64,000 nt of DNA from Sulfitobacter sp. HNIBRBA3233 (GTDB lineage: Bacteria; Pseudomonadota; Alphaproteobacteria; Rhodobacterales; Rhodobacteraceae), in the NCBI RefSeq assembly GCF_040149665.1, contig NZ_JBEFLP010000001.1, positions 992,001-1,056,000 on the forward strand, written 5' to 3'. A program made the position numbers and the translations under genes. Under the pieces are notes generated by a model. That model was given only the letters and a program-made list of their open reading frames with translations, did not search any database and was not told where the DNA came from. Below are positions 27,304 through 36,135 of this stretch, in pieces; the stretch's first letter is position 1; every line of letters begins with the position of its first letter.

Positions 27304-28116
27304 ATGGCTGACGATCTGATACACGACCAAAACGCGGGCATCGAACGCCTGCTCGAGATCATGCGCCGCCTGCGTGATCCGCAAACGGGCTGCCCGTGGG
27401 ACATCGAGCAGGATTTCGACAGTATCGCCCCCTACACCATCGAAGAGGCCTATGAGGTCGCGGACGCGATCGAGCGGCGCGACTGGACCGATCTGGAGGG
27501 AGAGCTGGGCGATCTGCTGCTGCAATCGGTCTATCACACCGCCATGGGCGAGGAGGCGGGGCTGTTTTCCTTCCAGTCGGTGGTGCGCACCATCAGCGAC
27601 AAGATGGTCGCGCGGCATCCGCATGTTTTCGGCGACGAGAGCCGGGACAAATCGGCCGAACAGCAGACCCGCGACTGGGAGGCAATCAAGGCCGCCGAAC
27701 GCGCGGGCAAGGCCCAGCGCGGCACGCTCGACGGCGTGGCGGTCGGACTGCCCGCGCTCTTGCGCGCCTACAAGCTGCAAAAGCGTGCCGCGCGGGTGGG
27801 ATTCGACTGGCCGGATGCCAGCCACGTCATCGACAAGATCCGCGAAGAGGCCGCCGAACTGGTCGAGGCGCGTGATACGCTCGGCCCCGACGAGATCGCG
27901 GAGGAATTCGGCGATCTGATGTTCGTGATGGCCAACCTCGGCCGCCATCTGGGGATCGAGCCGGAGGCCGCGCTGCGGGCCGCCAACAGCAAATTCACGC
28001 GCCGGTTCGAGGGGGTCGAGGCAAAGTTGCGCGCGCGGGGCAAAAAACCCGAAGACAGCGATCTGGCCGAGATGGACGCGCTGTGGGACGAGGTAAAGCG
28101 CGACGAAGGCCGCTAG
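27304..28116 (+). CDS. mazG: Nucleoside triphosphate pyrophosphohydrolase MazG
   Basis: Hydrolyses (d)NTPs to NMP and pyrophosphate, a house-cleaning role; 270 residues with two MazG repeats. The first has CPWDIEQDFDSIAPYTIEEAYEV and the EExxED-type metal site in ELGDLLLQ; the second has IREEAAELVEA and EEFGDLMFVM. The ATG at 27304 follows GGGAGGGCCCGCA. Its stop overlaps that of the convergent sulfotransferase-like gene. Confidence 0.95.
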   Translation: MADDLIHDQNAGIERLLEIMRRLRDPQTGCPWDIEQDFDSIAPYTIEEAYEVADAIERRDWTDLEGELGDLLLQSVYHTAMGEEAGLFSFQSVVRTISDKMVARHPHVFGDESRDKSAEQQTRDWEAIKAAERAGKAQRGTLDGVAVGLPALLRAYKLQKRAARVGFDWPDASHVIDKIREEAAELVEARDTLGPDEIAEEFGDLMFVMANLGRHLGIEPEAALRAANSKFTRRFEGVEAKLRARGKKPEDSDLAEMDALWDEVKRDEGR

Positions 28117-28991
28117 CCCAGAAAAAGGATGCCGGGCATCTCGGCGAGCCGTTCCAGATCACGCGCGTACCGTCCCTGCAGGATCCGCTTCTGGCGGGCG
28201 GTGTATTCGGTAAGCCCGCGCGGCGCCGTATCCTCGCGGTGCTCTGCCACGATGCGCTGCCACGCCGCCCGTTCCAGTGTCTCGCCGCGCGCGTAGATCG
28301 CCTGCAGCGCCTCGAGCGCGGCATCGGTGGCGGAATGGTTCATCCGCTGCTCGGGTTCGACCACCGGCAGATGCACCGTTTCGGGCACCAGCAGGCGCAG
28401 CAGATCGACGCTTCCCTTGCGGCGTCCGTATTCCACCACCACCAGTTCCTGCACCCTCAGATGGGTCAGCACGAGTTCCGCCAGTTCGGGCCAGCCACGG
28501 TCCATATGCAGCAGGTTGTAGCGGCTGTCCCTGAACGGATCGCAGTGGTGGTCCTCGGCGCGTTTGCGCCACGCCGAGACATAGAGATCGGCGTAGGCCC
28601 GCACGACCAGCACCGCACGCAAAATCGGAACCCCCGCGCCTTGCGACAGGGCCAGCAGACGTTCTTCCGCCGCGGGGTAGAACGTGCCCGAAGCAAAGTG
28701 GATCATCCGGCCGGGGATGTTTTCTTCGGACAGGATCATCGCGTTACTGTCAGGCGCACTCAGCCCCTCAAGCTCTGCGGCGATATTGGGGACGAACCGC
28801 TTTTCCCACTGGTCCACATTGCGCGGATCGGGCAGCCGCAGGCCCAGCGTGCCGCCCGGAATATCGTCGCGCCCCGGATAGGCCAGATCGTAGCCGGCCC
28901 CGCGCAGCAACGCCGCGTTCTCAGCAAGCATCATCTGGAACGAAGACGTGCCCGTACGGTGCGCGCCAAGATGGAGATACAGCGGCTTCAT
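28113..28991 (-). CDS. Sulfotransferase-like P-loop protein
   Basis: Predicted PAPS-dependent sulfotransferase-fold protein, 292 residues. The 5'-phosphosulfate loop is LHLGAHRTGTSSFQ at the N-terminus; a second conserved region RAVLVVRAYADLYVSAWRKR resembles the 3'-phosphate-binding segment. No glycan or capsule genes adjoin it, so the acceptor is unknown. It stands between convergent mazG and divergent nucleoside hydrolase. Assignment to the superfamily is good; sulfotransferase activity is inferred. Confidence 0.78.
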   Translation of the reverse strand: MKPLYLHLGAHRTGTSSFQMMLAENAALLRGAGYDLAYPGRDDIPGGTLGLRLPDPRNVDQWEKRFVPNIAAELEGLSAPDSNAMILSEENIPGRMIHFASGTFYPAAEERLLALSQGAGVPILRAVLVVRAYADLYVSAWRKRAEDHHCDPFRDSRYNLLHMDRGWPELAELVLTHLRVQELVVVEYGRRKGSVDLLRLLVPETVHLPVVEPEQRMNHSATDAALEALQAIYARGETLERAAWQRIVAEHREDTAPRGLTEYTARQKRILQGRYARDLERLAEMPGILFLG

Positions 28992-29101
28992 CCCGTGATC
29001 GTTACGGGTGAGCGTGCCTGCGCGCAAGGGTGCGAACCGCGCTGGACAAGCTTCGCGGCGCTTGAAATGGTGGCGCAAATTTCACGAACCGAGGATTTCC
29101 C

Positions 29102-30043
29102 ATGCCGCCCGCACAGATCATCATCGACACCGACCCCGGACAGGACGATGCGGTCGCCATCCTGCTGGCGCTTGCCAGCCCCGACGAAATCGAGGTGCTG
29201 GGGATCACCTGTGTCGCCGGAAACGTGCCCTTGGACCTGACGACGCGCAATGCGCGGATCGTGTGCGAACTGGCGGGCCGCAGGGATGTGCCCGTCTACG
29301 CGGGCTGCGACCGCCCGCTCGGTCGCGAACTGGTCACCGCCGAACACGTGCATGGCAAGACGGGCCTCGATGGTCCGACCCTGCCGGAGCCGACGATGCC
29401 GATGGCCGAGGGCCACGCCGTCGATTTCATCATCGATACGTTGCGCAGCGCAGAGCCCGGCAGCGTCACGCTGTGCCCGCTCGGCCCGTTGACGAACATT
29501 GCCACGGCCTTGCAGAAGGCCCCGGATATCGCCGGGCGCATCGCGCAGATCGTCCTGATGGGCGGTGCTTACTTCGAAGTGGGCAACATCACGCCCGCGG
29601 CTGAATTCAACATCTACGTGGACCCTGAAGCCGCCGACGTCGTCTTCTCCTGTGGGGCGCCGATCGTGGTGATGCCGCTCGACGTGACGCACAAGGCGCT
29701 GGTCACACGCGAACGCAATGATGCCTTCCGCGCGCTCGGCACCCCCGTCGGGGTGGCGGTGGCGCAGATGACCGACTTCTTCGAACGCTTCGACAAGGAA
29801 AAATACGGCTCGGCCGGCGCGCCGCTGCACGATCCCTGCGTGACAGCGTATCTGGTCAACCCCGATCTGTTCAAAGGCCGCCATATCAATGTAGAGATCG
29901 AAACCACATCGGAGCTGACGATGGGGATGACGGTCGCGGACTGGTGGGGCGTGACCGAGCGTGCACCGAACGCGACATTCATGGGGGACATCGACGCCGA
30001 CGGCTTCTTTGCGCTTCTGACCGAAAGGCTGGCCCGCCTGTGA
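29102..30043 (+). CDS. Nucleoside hydrolase (IunH/RihA family)
   Basis: Calcium-dependent N-ribohydrolase releasing base and ribose from nucleosides, 313 residues. The N-terminal Asp cluster IIDTDPGQDDAVAILLAL is diagnostic; TLCPLGPLTNIA, IVLMGGAYFEVGN and the C-terminal APLHDPCVTAYL support it. Base specificity cannot be read from the motifs. The stop overlaps a GNAT gene (GTGA). Confidence 0.95.
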   Translation: MPPAQIIIDTDPGQDDAVAILLALASPDEIEVLGITCVAGNVPLDLTTRNARIVCELAGRRDVPVYAGCDRPLGRELVTAEHVHGKTGLDGPTLPEPTMPMAEGHAVDFIIDTLRSAEPGSVTLCPLGPLTNIATALQKAPDIAGRIAQIVLMGGAYFEVGNITPAAEFNIYVDPEAADVVFSCGAPIVVMPLDVTHKALVTRERNDAFRALGTPVGVAVAQMTDFFERFDKEKYGSAGAPLHDPCVTAYLVNPDLFKGRHINVEIETTSELTMGMTVADWWGVTERAPNATFMGDIDADGFFALLTERLARL

Positions 30044-30489
30044 GTGCCGCGCTGACCCTCGCCGCGCCCGAGCATCTGGACAAACTTCTGGGCCTGGTGG
30101 CCGCGTTCCATGCCGAGGAAGGGATCGAAGCGACCGACGAGGCCCGCCGGGCGGGACTGGAGCCGCTGCTTCAAGGGATCCCCCACGGTTGCGCCTACCT
30201 GATAGGGCCGCCCCGCGCGCCCATCGGCTATGTCGTGATCACCTTTGGCTGGTCGGTGGAGTTCGGTGGCCTCGACGCCATCATCGACGAAATCTACGTG
30301 CGCCCCGGCGTGCGCGGACGCGGGATCGCCTCGGAGGCCCTGATCGCCCTGCCCCGTGCGCTTGCCGGTGGCGGCCTGCGCGCCATCCACCTCGAAGTCG
30401 ACCGCGACAATGCCGCCGCGCTCAAGCTCTACCGCCGCGCGGGTTTCCAGCCGCGCGACAGCTATATGTTCATGTCCAGAAAGCTCTAG
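30040..30489 (+). CDS. GNAT family N-acetyltransferase
   Basis: Acetyl-CoA-dependent transferase of 149 residues, GTG start overlapping the nucleoside hydrolase stop. The acetyl-CoA pyrophosphate loop VRPGVRGRGIASEAL and the C-terminal NAAALKLYRRAGF are classical GNAT motifs; the substrate is unknown. Coupling to a nucleoside hydrolase could mean a nucleobase- or amine-related substrate. It converges on the CBS gene with a 4-bp overlap. Confidence 0.88.
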   Translation: MSAALTLAAPEHLDKLLGLVAAFHAEEGIEATDEARRAGLEPLLQGIPHGCAYLIGPPRAPIGYVVITFGWSVEFGGLDAIIDEIYVRPGVRGRGIASEALIALPRALAGGGLRAIHLEVDRDNAAALKLYRRAGFQPRDSYMFMSRKL

Positions 30490-31022
30490 ATCACGTTCAG
30501 CACGATCACCATCAGCAACGAATACAGCATGATACCGCCGATGATCAGCCATGTGCCGTAGTTCCGGCCAAAGCTTGCCTTGGCCAGTTCCTTGGCTTGA
30601 TAGACCATGTCGGGCCACGTGTAGCTGACGAAATCGCCCTGCGTGAACACAGCCTTGATCCGGCCTTCGGCATCCACCACCGGCAACCGGCGGAAGCGGT
30701 CGTTCGACATGATCCGCAGCCAGTCCAGCACATCATCGGTTTCCTTGGCCAGTCGCGGCGATGAGGTCATCAGATCGCCCACCGTTGTCGATGCCGGATC
30801 GCGGCCGTGGTTGACCAGTTTGCGCATGATGTCGCGTTCGGTCATCACCCCGATCACCTTCTCGTCATCGTCCACGACGATGACCGACCCGAAGTTCTTG
30901 TCGCACATTGCGGCGACGGCATCCTTTACGCTCGCCTCCTTGCGGAATGTCAGGGGTTTGGGTTTATTGCTGAATTCGGGCCGGTCTCTCAGTTGCATAC
31001 CGGCGTGGTTCTTTGCAGCCAT
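30486..31022 (-). CDS. CBS-domain protein with C-terminal membrane anchor
   Basis: 178 residues: a tandem CBS pair (about residues 20-135; FGSVIVVDDDEKVIGVMTERDIMRK and RFRRLPVVDAEGRIKAVFTQGD) followed by one hydrophobic helix at the C-terminus (IIGGIMLYSLLMVIVL). CBS pairs bind adenine nucleotides; a tail-anchored form would place a nucleotide sensor on the membrane face. The start at 31022 follows GGGAGCG. Its partner is unknown. Confidence 0.85.
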   Translation of the reverse strand: MAAKNHAGMQLRDRPEFSNKPKPLTFRKEASVKDAVAAMCDKNFGSVIVVDDDEKVIGVMTERDIMRKLVNHGRDPASTTVGDLMTSSPRLAKETDDVLDWLRIMSNDRFRRLPVVDAEGRIKAVFTQGDFVSYTWPDMVYQAKELAKASFGRNYGTWLIIGGIMLYSLLMVIVLNVI

Positions 31023-31124
31023 GGGTCGCTCCCTTGTTGAGTTTCTCTTGGGTTTTGACCTAGCGCACAGCCACAAAGGGCAAGACATCTGGTGAATTCC
31101 GCCTCGCCCGCCTATATCTGGCCT

Positions 31125-32537
31125 ATGGAAATTTCACTCGACTTCGATAACAGTTTCGCCGCCCTGCCCGACGGGTTCTACACACGCCTTGCCCCCACAC
31201 CGGTCAAGGCCCCCAGGCTGCTTGCGTTCAACGCGCCACTGGCAAAAACCCTCGGGATCGAGGGGCGCGACGACGCTGCCCTCGCGCAGATATTTTCGGG
31301 CAACGAGGTGCCGGACGATGCGGCCCCGCTCGCTCAGCTCTACGCGGGCCACCAGTTCGGCAACTACACGCCACAGCTGGGCGATGGCCGCGCGATCCTT
31401 CTGGGCGAGGTCATCGACCGTAGCGGCGCGCGGCGCGACATCCAGCTCAAGGGTGCGGGCCGCACGCCTTATTCGCGCGGCGGCGACGGGCGGGCGTGGC
31501 TAGGCCCCGTGCTGCGCGAATACGTGGTGTCCGAAGCGATGCATGCCCTGGGCATTCCCACCACGCGCGCAATGGCCGCCGTGGCAACCGGCGAAGACAT
31601 CTGGCGCGAGACCGCCCTGCCCGGCGCGGTGCTGACCCGCGTGGCCGACAGCCACCTTCGCGTCGGCCACTTCGAGGTCTTCGCCCACCGCGGCGATACC
31701 GACGCGCTGCGCCAGTTGACCGACTACGCCATCGCGCGCCATGCGCCGGATGCCTCCGGGCCACTGGATCTTTTGCGCGCCGTGACCGAACGGCAGGCGA
31801 CGCTGGTCGCGGCATGGATGTCCGTGGGCTTCATCCACGGCGTGATGAACACCGACAACTGCACCATCTCGGGCGAGACGATCGATTACGGCCCCTGCGC
31901 GTTCATGGATGATTTCCACATGGGCCGCGTGTTTTCGTCGATCGACAGCCAGGGCCGCTACGCCTTTGGCAACCAGCCCAACATTCTGGTCTGGAATATG
32001 GCGCAATTCGCCACAGCACTGATCCAGCAGATGGACGACCGCGAGGCGGCGGCCGCCGAAGCGACCAAGATCATTCATGCAATGCCCGGCCTGATCGAAG
32101 CTGCGTGGCTGAAACGCTTTGCCGCCAAGATCGGTATCGCCGCTCCGCGCGACGGGGATTACGATCTGATCCAGCGCCTGCTGGATCTGATGCAGCGCGA
32201 TGGCGCCGATTTCACCAACAGTTTCCGCGCCCTGTCCGAAGGCGACGCAGAGGCGCAGTTTACGGACCGTGCGGCCTTTGCCGACTGGTCGCGCGACCAC
32301 CGCACCCGTTTGGCCGACGAGGACGCGCCCGAAGCGCTGATGCGGCAGAGCAATCCCGCCATCATTCCGCGCAACCACCGCATGGAAGAGATGATCACCG
32401 CCGCCGTGGCGGGCGACATGGCACCCTTCGAGCGGCTGATGAGCGCGCTTGCGACGCCCTATACCTCGACCGATCCCGCGCTTGAGACACAGCCGACCCC
32501 GTCCGAAGTGGTCGCCGCAACATTCTGCGGCACCTGA
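31125..32537 (+). CDS. selO: Protein adenylyltransferase SelO (YdiU/UPF0061 family)
   Basis: Pseudokinase-fold enzyme that transfers AMP to protein hydroxyl groups, linked to redox stress in E. coli; 470 residues. Motifs include KGAGRTPYSRGGDGRAWLG (nucleotide loop), REYVVSEAMHALGIPTTRA and HGVMNTDNCTISGETIDYG (catalytic/metal region). The ATG at 31125 (MEISLDFDNSFAALPDGFY) fits homologues better than a GTG at 31092. This version lacks the C-terminal selenocysteine-bearing tail of the animal protein. Confidence 0.94.
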   Translation: MEISLDFDNSFAALPDGFYTRLAPTPVKAPRLLAFNAPLAKTLGIEGRDDAALAQIFSGNEVPDDAAPLAQLYAGHQFGNYTPQLGDGRAILLGEVIDRSGARRDIQLKGAGRTPYSRGGDGRAWLGPVLREYVVSEAMHALGIPTTRAMAAVATGEDIWRETALPGAVLTRVADSHLRVGHFEVFAHRGDTDALRQLTDYAIARHAPDASGPLDLLRAVTERQATLVAAWMSVGFIHGVMNTDNCTISGETIDYGPCAFMDDFHMGRVFSSIDSQGRYAFGNQPNILVWNMAQFATALIQQMDDREAAAAEATKIIHAMPGLIEAAWLKRFAAKIGIAAPRDGDYDLIQRLLDLMQRDGADFTNSFRALSEGDAEAQFTDRAAFADWSRDHRTRLADEDAPEALMRQSNPAIIPRNHRMEEMITAAVAGDMAPFERLMSALATPYTSTDPALETQPTPSEVVAATFCGT

Positions 32538-32544
32538 CTGGCGC

Positions 32545-33453
32545 CTAACCCGGCCCGCCTACCTGCGCCCGCTGGCGGGGTTTGCGGTTGATCAGGGTGA
32601 TGCCCACCGCGACCATCACCAGCGCGACCCAGACCTGCGGCGCGATCCGTTCGTCCAGTATCAACCAGCCGAAGATCACCGCGGCCACGGGCGACAGGAA
32701 ACTGAAGGATGCGACCGAATTGGCAGGATAGCGTTTGAGCAGCCAGAACCAGGCCAGAAACCCCAGCGACGCGATCGCGATGATCTGGAACGCCATCCCT
32801 GCGATGTGAATCGGCGCGACCTCGCGCAGGAACGGACCAAAGAGCGGCGCCAGCAGCAAAAGCACCGGCGCCGATATGGCAAGCTGCCCGATAAGCTGGT
32901 GCTCCGGCGCGACATCCGCCAGCGGGGTCACCCGGACCAGCAAGGCAATCCCCGCCCACGAAAAGGCGGCAAGAAGCGCCAGGATATCACCGGTCCAGCT
33001 GGCCTGCCCGCTGCTGCGGTCCGACAGCGCCAGCACGACGCCGCCCATTGCCAACGCAAGCCCCAGCGTCTTGCGCAAGGTCAGCCCCTCGGACGGCAGC
33101 AGGACGGAACTCGCCAGTGCCAGCCAGACCGGCATCGAATAGAGAATGATCGACGCACGGCTCACGGCGGTCAGATCGAGCGCGATGAACAGGCACAGAA
33201 ATTCGAAGGCGAAAAACAGCCCCGAGACCACAGCCCACGGCAGCGCGTTGCGTGGCATGCGCAAAGACACACCGCGCAGGTACATCCACAAAAGCAGGAC
33301 CAGCACGGCCCCCGCAGACCGGAAACCGGCGGCAAAGACGGGGCTGAAGCCACCTGCGGTGACCTTGATCACCACCTGATTGAACGCAAGGTGCAGCGCG
33401 AAGGCGGTCAGGCATACCGCGCCGATGGCATCCATGCTGTCTTTTCTTTCCAT
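32545..33453 (-). CDS. EamA-family (DMT) transporter
   Basis: Ten-helix drug/metabolite-type inner-membrane transporter, 302 residues, with two EamA repeats (about residues 10-140 and 155-290; second repeat FSWAGIALLVRV and SPVAAVIFGWLILDERI). The substrate is unpredictable. The start at 33453 is the first ATG beyond upstream noncoding sequence; 33435 is an alternative. It is convergent with selO, 7 bp away. Confidence 0.88.
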   Translation of the reverse strand: MERKDSMDAIGAVCLTAFALHLAFNQVVIKVTAGGFSPVFAAGFRSAGAVLVLLLWMYLRGVSLRMPRNALPWAVVSGLFFAFEFLCLFIALDLTAVSRASIILYSMPVWLALASSVLLPSEGLTLRKTLGLALAMGGVVLALSDRSSGQASWTGDILALLAAFSWAGIALLVRVTPLADVAPEHQLIGQLAISAPVLLLLAPLFGPFLREVAPIHIAGMAFQIIAIASLGFLAWFWLLKRYPANSVASFSFLSPVAAVIFGWLILDERIAPQVWVALVMVAVGITLINRKPRQRAQVGGPG

Positions 33454-33585
33454 GGCACACTCAAGGCCCGCGCGCGGCGCGATGTCAATCGCACCGGTGC
33501 AGGCGCCTTTCCGCTTTTCCCCCTGCAGGCCGCTTGGGATGTGGCAGAATGTGACTAGATGATACCCAAGAAAAGGAGGGCAGAG

Positions 33586-34422
33586 ATGAGCCTGATGAAA
33601 ACACTCGCCAAGGTCGCGGTCGGCGTGGCCATCGCGAAAGGTGCAAAGCACATGATGGACAGTTCGCGCAGCGGACAGGGCCGCGCGTCGGCCGGGACAG
33701 GCCGGCAAGGCGGGCTCGGTGGCTTGCTGGGCGGGCTGTCGGCCAACGGCGCCAGCACGTCGGCCCAGGGCGGGCTCGGCGGTATGCTGGGCGGTCTTCT
33801 GGGTGGCAGCAGCGCGGGCACCCGCGGTGGCGGCCTCGGCGGGCTTTTGCAGAACCTCGGCGGCGCGCAGGGTGGCACGGCCGGCACGCAGGGCGGTCTG
33901 GGTGGATTGCTTGGCGGTCTTGCCGGTGCTGCAGGCGCAGGTGGTCTGCTGGGCGGTCTGGGCAACACGGTGAACAAGGCCCCGCAGCAGAACGACCAGG
34001 ATTTCGGCGCGGTGCTGAATTCGCAATTCGACGAGACACCGCAGCCCCCGATCACCCCGTCGCAGGAACAAGAAGCGACCGCCGCGCTGATGCTGGCAGC
34101 AATGATACAGGCCGCGAAATCGGACGGTCACTTCGACGCGGAGGAAGAGCGCAAGCTGCTGGACCACCTCGGCGATATCGACGCTGAAGAGGCGGCATTC
34201 ATCCGCGACAGGATGAACGCGCCGGTGGATGTCGACGCGCTGGTCAACGAGACGCCGCAGGGCATGGGACCGCAGGTTTACGCCATGAGCCTACTGGCGA
34301 TCGATCTCGATACGCAGGACGAGGCGCAGTATCTGCACAAACTCGCCCAGGGCTACGCGATGACCCCGACCGAGGTAAACGACATCCACGCCCAGCTTGG
34401 CGTGCCATCGCTTTATACCTGA
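33586..34422 (+). CDS. DUF533/TerB-like protein with Gly-rich low-complexity region
   Basis: 278 residues with three parts: an N-terminal amphipathic stretch (MSLMKTLAKVAVGVAIAKGAK), about 100 residues of Gly/Leu repeats built on GGLGGLLGG, and a C-terminal helical tellurite-resistance-like (TerB/DUF533) domain containing AAMIQAAKSDGHFDAEEERK. The ATG at 33586 follows AAAGGAGGG. E. coli YebE is in the same family; the function is unknown, envelope association being suspected. Confidence 0.85.
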   Translation: MSLMKTLAKVAVGVAIAKGAKHMMDSSRSGQGRASAGTGRQGGLGGLLGGLSANGASTSAQGGLGGMLGGLLGGSSAGTRGGGLGGLLQNLGGAQGGTAGTQGGLGGLLGGLAGAAGAGGLLGGLGNTVNKAPQQNDQDFGAVLNSQFDETPQPPITPSQEQEATAALMLAAMIQAAKSDGHFDAEEERKLLDHLGDIDAEEAAFIRDRMNAPVDVDALVNETPQGMGPQVYAMSLLAIDLDTQDEAQYLHKLAQGYAMTPTEVNDIHAQLGVPSLYT

Positions 34423-34465
34423 GGCTCCGCACACTTCGCGAAGCCTGCCATTTCCGAAACGCAAA

Positions 34466-34495
34466 ACGCGCGCCGCAGTCTCCTGCGGCGCGCGT
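34466..34495 (-). terminator. Strong terminator of the DEAD-box helicase gene
   Basis: ACGCGCGCCGCAG (34466-34478) pairs perfectly with CTGCGGCGCGCGT (34483-34495) around TCTC, a 13-bp stem. On the minus strand it is followed by TTTT, so it ends the leftward helicase transcript 25 bp after the stop codon. It may also serve the convergent DUF533 gene. Confidence 0.85.
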
Positions 34496-34519
34496 CTCAT
34501 ATCGGGATAGAGGCTGGTT

Positions 34520-35839
34520 TCAGCCCTGCGCGGCCTGCTTGCCGCCACCGCCGCCACCGCGACGGCGCCTGCGCGCACCACCGGGGGCACCGGCACCCGC
34601 CGGTTTGGCAGCGCCCTGAGGCTGTCCACCGCCGCTGCCGCCGCCACGTCCGCCACGGCCCCGGCCGCGTCCTCCACGGCCTTTCGGCTTGGCGGGGTCT
34701 TCCAACACTTCCCACGGACGGCCAGATGCGACGGGAATAGAGGTCTTCATCGTTTTCTGGATGTCCTTCAACTCGCCCATCTCGTCGGGCGCACAGAAGG
34801 CAATCGCCGCGCCGTCCTTGCCCGCCCGCGCGGTCCGGCCAATGCGGTGGACGTAGTTGTCAGGTACATTCGGCAATTCGTAGTTGTAGACGAATTTCAC
34901 GTCCGGAATGTCCAGACCGCGCGCGGCCACGTCGGTCGCCACCAGAACGGTGATCTTGCCGGACTTGAACGCCTCGATCGCGCGGTCGCGCTGGCCCTGG
35001 CTCTTGTTGCCGTGGATCGACGCGGCATCGAAGCCTGCCTTGACCAGATCCTTCATCAGCTTCTCGCAGCCGTGTTTGGTGCGCCCGAACACAAGCGCGC
35101 GTTCGCCGGGATGCTTGGCCAGAAGCTCTTTCAACAGCTCCTTCTTCTCGGCCTTGGCGATAAAGTGCACCTCTTGGGTGACCTTGTCGGCAGCCTTGCC
35201 CGGAGGCGAGACTTCGATCCGGATCGGCTTGTTCAGATAGCTTTCCGCGATCTCGTTCATCAGCTTCGGCATCGTGGCCGAGAACAGCATCGTCTGGCGT
35301 TCTGCCGGGATCAATTTCGAAATCTTGCGCAGGTCGTGGATGAAACCCATGTCGAGCATCTGGTCCGCCTCGTCGAGCACAAGGAAGGACGCCGCATCCA
35401 GACGCACCGCCCGCCGGTCCAGAAGATCGAGTAGCCGCCCCGGTGTCGCCACCAGCAAATCCACCCCCGGCGCCAGCCGCTTGATCTGGGTGTTGATGTT
35501 CTGGCCGCCGACGACCATCGCCACCTTCAGTGGGGTGTTCTGGGCGAAATCGCGCAGGTTCTCGCTGATCTGGGTGGCAAGTTCGCGGGTTGGCGCCAGC
35601 ACCAGTCCGCGCACCGATTTGGGCGCGGGCCGGCCTTCAAGCTCCAGCATCTGCGCGATCAGCGGGATGCCGAAGGCGGCGGTCTTGCCGGTGCCGGTCT
35701 GGGCAAGGCCCATCACGTCGCGGCCGTTCAGCCCGTGCGGAATTGCCTGTTTCTGGATCGGCGTAGGCTCTGTCATGCCCATCAGTTCCAGTCGTTTTAC
35801 CAGCGTCGCTGGCAGGTCCATCATGTCGAAATCGCTCAT
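34520..35839 (-). CDS. DEAD-box ATP-dependent RNA helicase
   Basis: RNA helicase of 439 residues, probably acting in ribosome assembly or mRNA decay. All motifs are present: Q motif (TPIQKQAIP), AQTGTGKT, PTRELA, TPGR, DEAD, SAT, ATDVAARGLDIP and HRIGRTARAG. The last ~60 residues are Arg/Gly-rich (RGGRGRGRGG), an RNA-binding tail like that of RhlE-type enzymes. The start at 35839 fits homologues (MSDFDMMDLPATLVKRL). The ~300 bp upstream (35840-36135) shows no gene and may contain a long leader. Confidence 0.94.
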   Translation of the reverse strand: MSDFDMMDLPATLVKRLELMGMTEPTPIQKQAIPHGLNGRDVMGLAQTGTGKTAAFGIPLIAQMLELEGRPAPKSVRGLVLAPTRELATQISENLRDFAQNTPLKVAMVVGGQNINTQIKRLAPGVDLLVATPGRLLDLLDRRAVRLDAASFLVLDEADQMLDMGFIHDLRKISKLIPAERQTMLFSATMPKLMNEIAESYLNKPIRIEVSPPGKAADKVTQEVHFIAKAEKKELLKELLAKHPGERALVFGRTKHGCEKLMKDLVKAGFDAASIHGNKSQGQRDRAIEAFKSGKITVLVATDVAARGLDIPDVKFVYNYELPNVPDNYVHRIGRTARAGKDGAAIAFCAPDEMGELKDIQKTMKTSIPVASGRPWEVLEDPAKPKGRGGRGRGRGGRGGGSGGGQPQGAAKPAGAGAPGGARRRRRGGGGGGKQAAQG

Positions 35840-36135
35840 ATAAGTCTCGCTCGCGCCAAGGTGGCGCGCATCAGGGTGCACGAAAGACGGATCGCGGCGG
35901 GGTGCCATCTGCACCGCGCCGTCCGCTTCGCGTTGGCCCCACGCGTGATCTTGGGAACAAAGGGGCGGCCTCTCATGGCAGATCACTGATGTGCTGCAAC
36001 TGCTCACGCGGCAGGAAGCATCGCCCTGACCCCCACATGGGCCCTTGGGGAGCGGATGTCAACGGCGACGGCCCCCATGGTCTTCACGTCGTGATATGCT
36101 AAAGGGATGGCAAAACCTCATTACAGGAATTTGCC

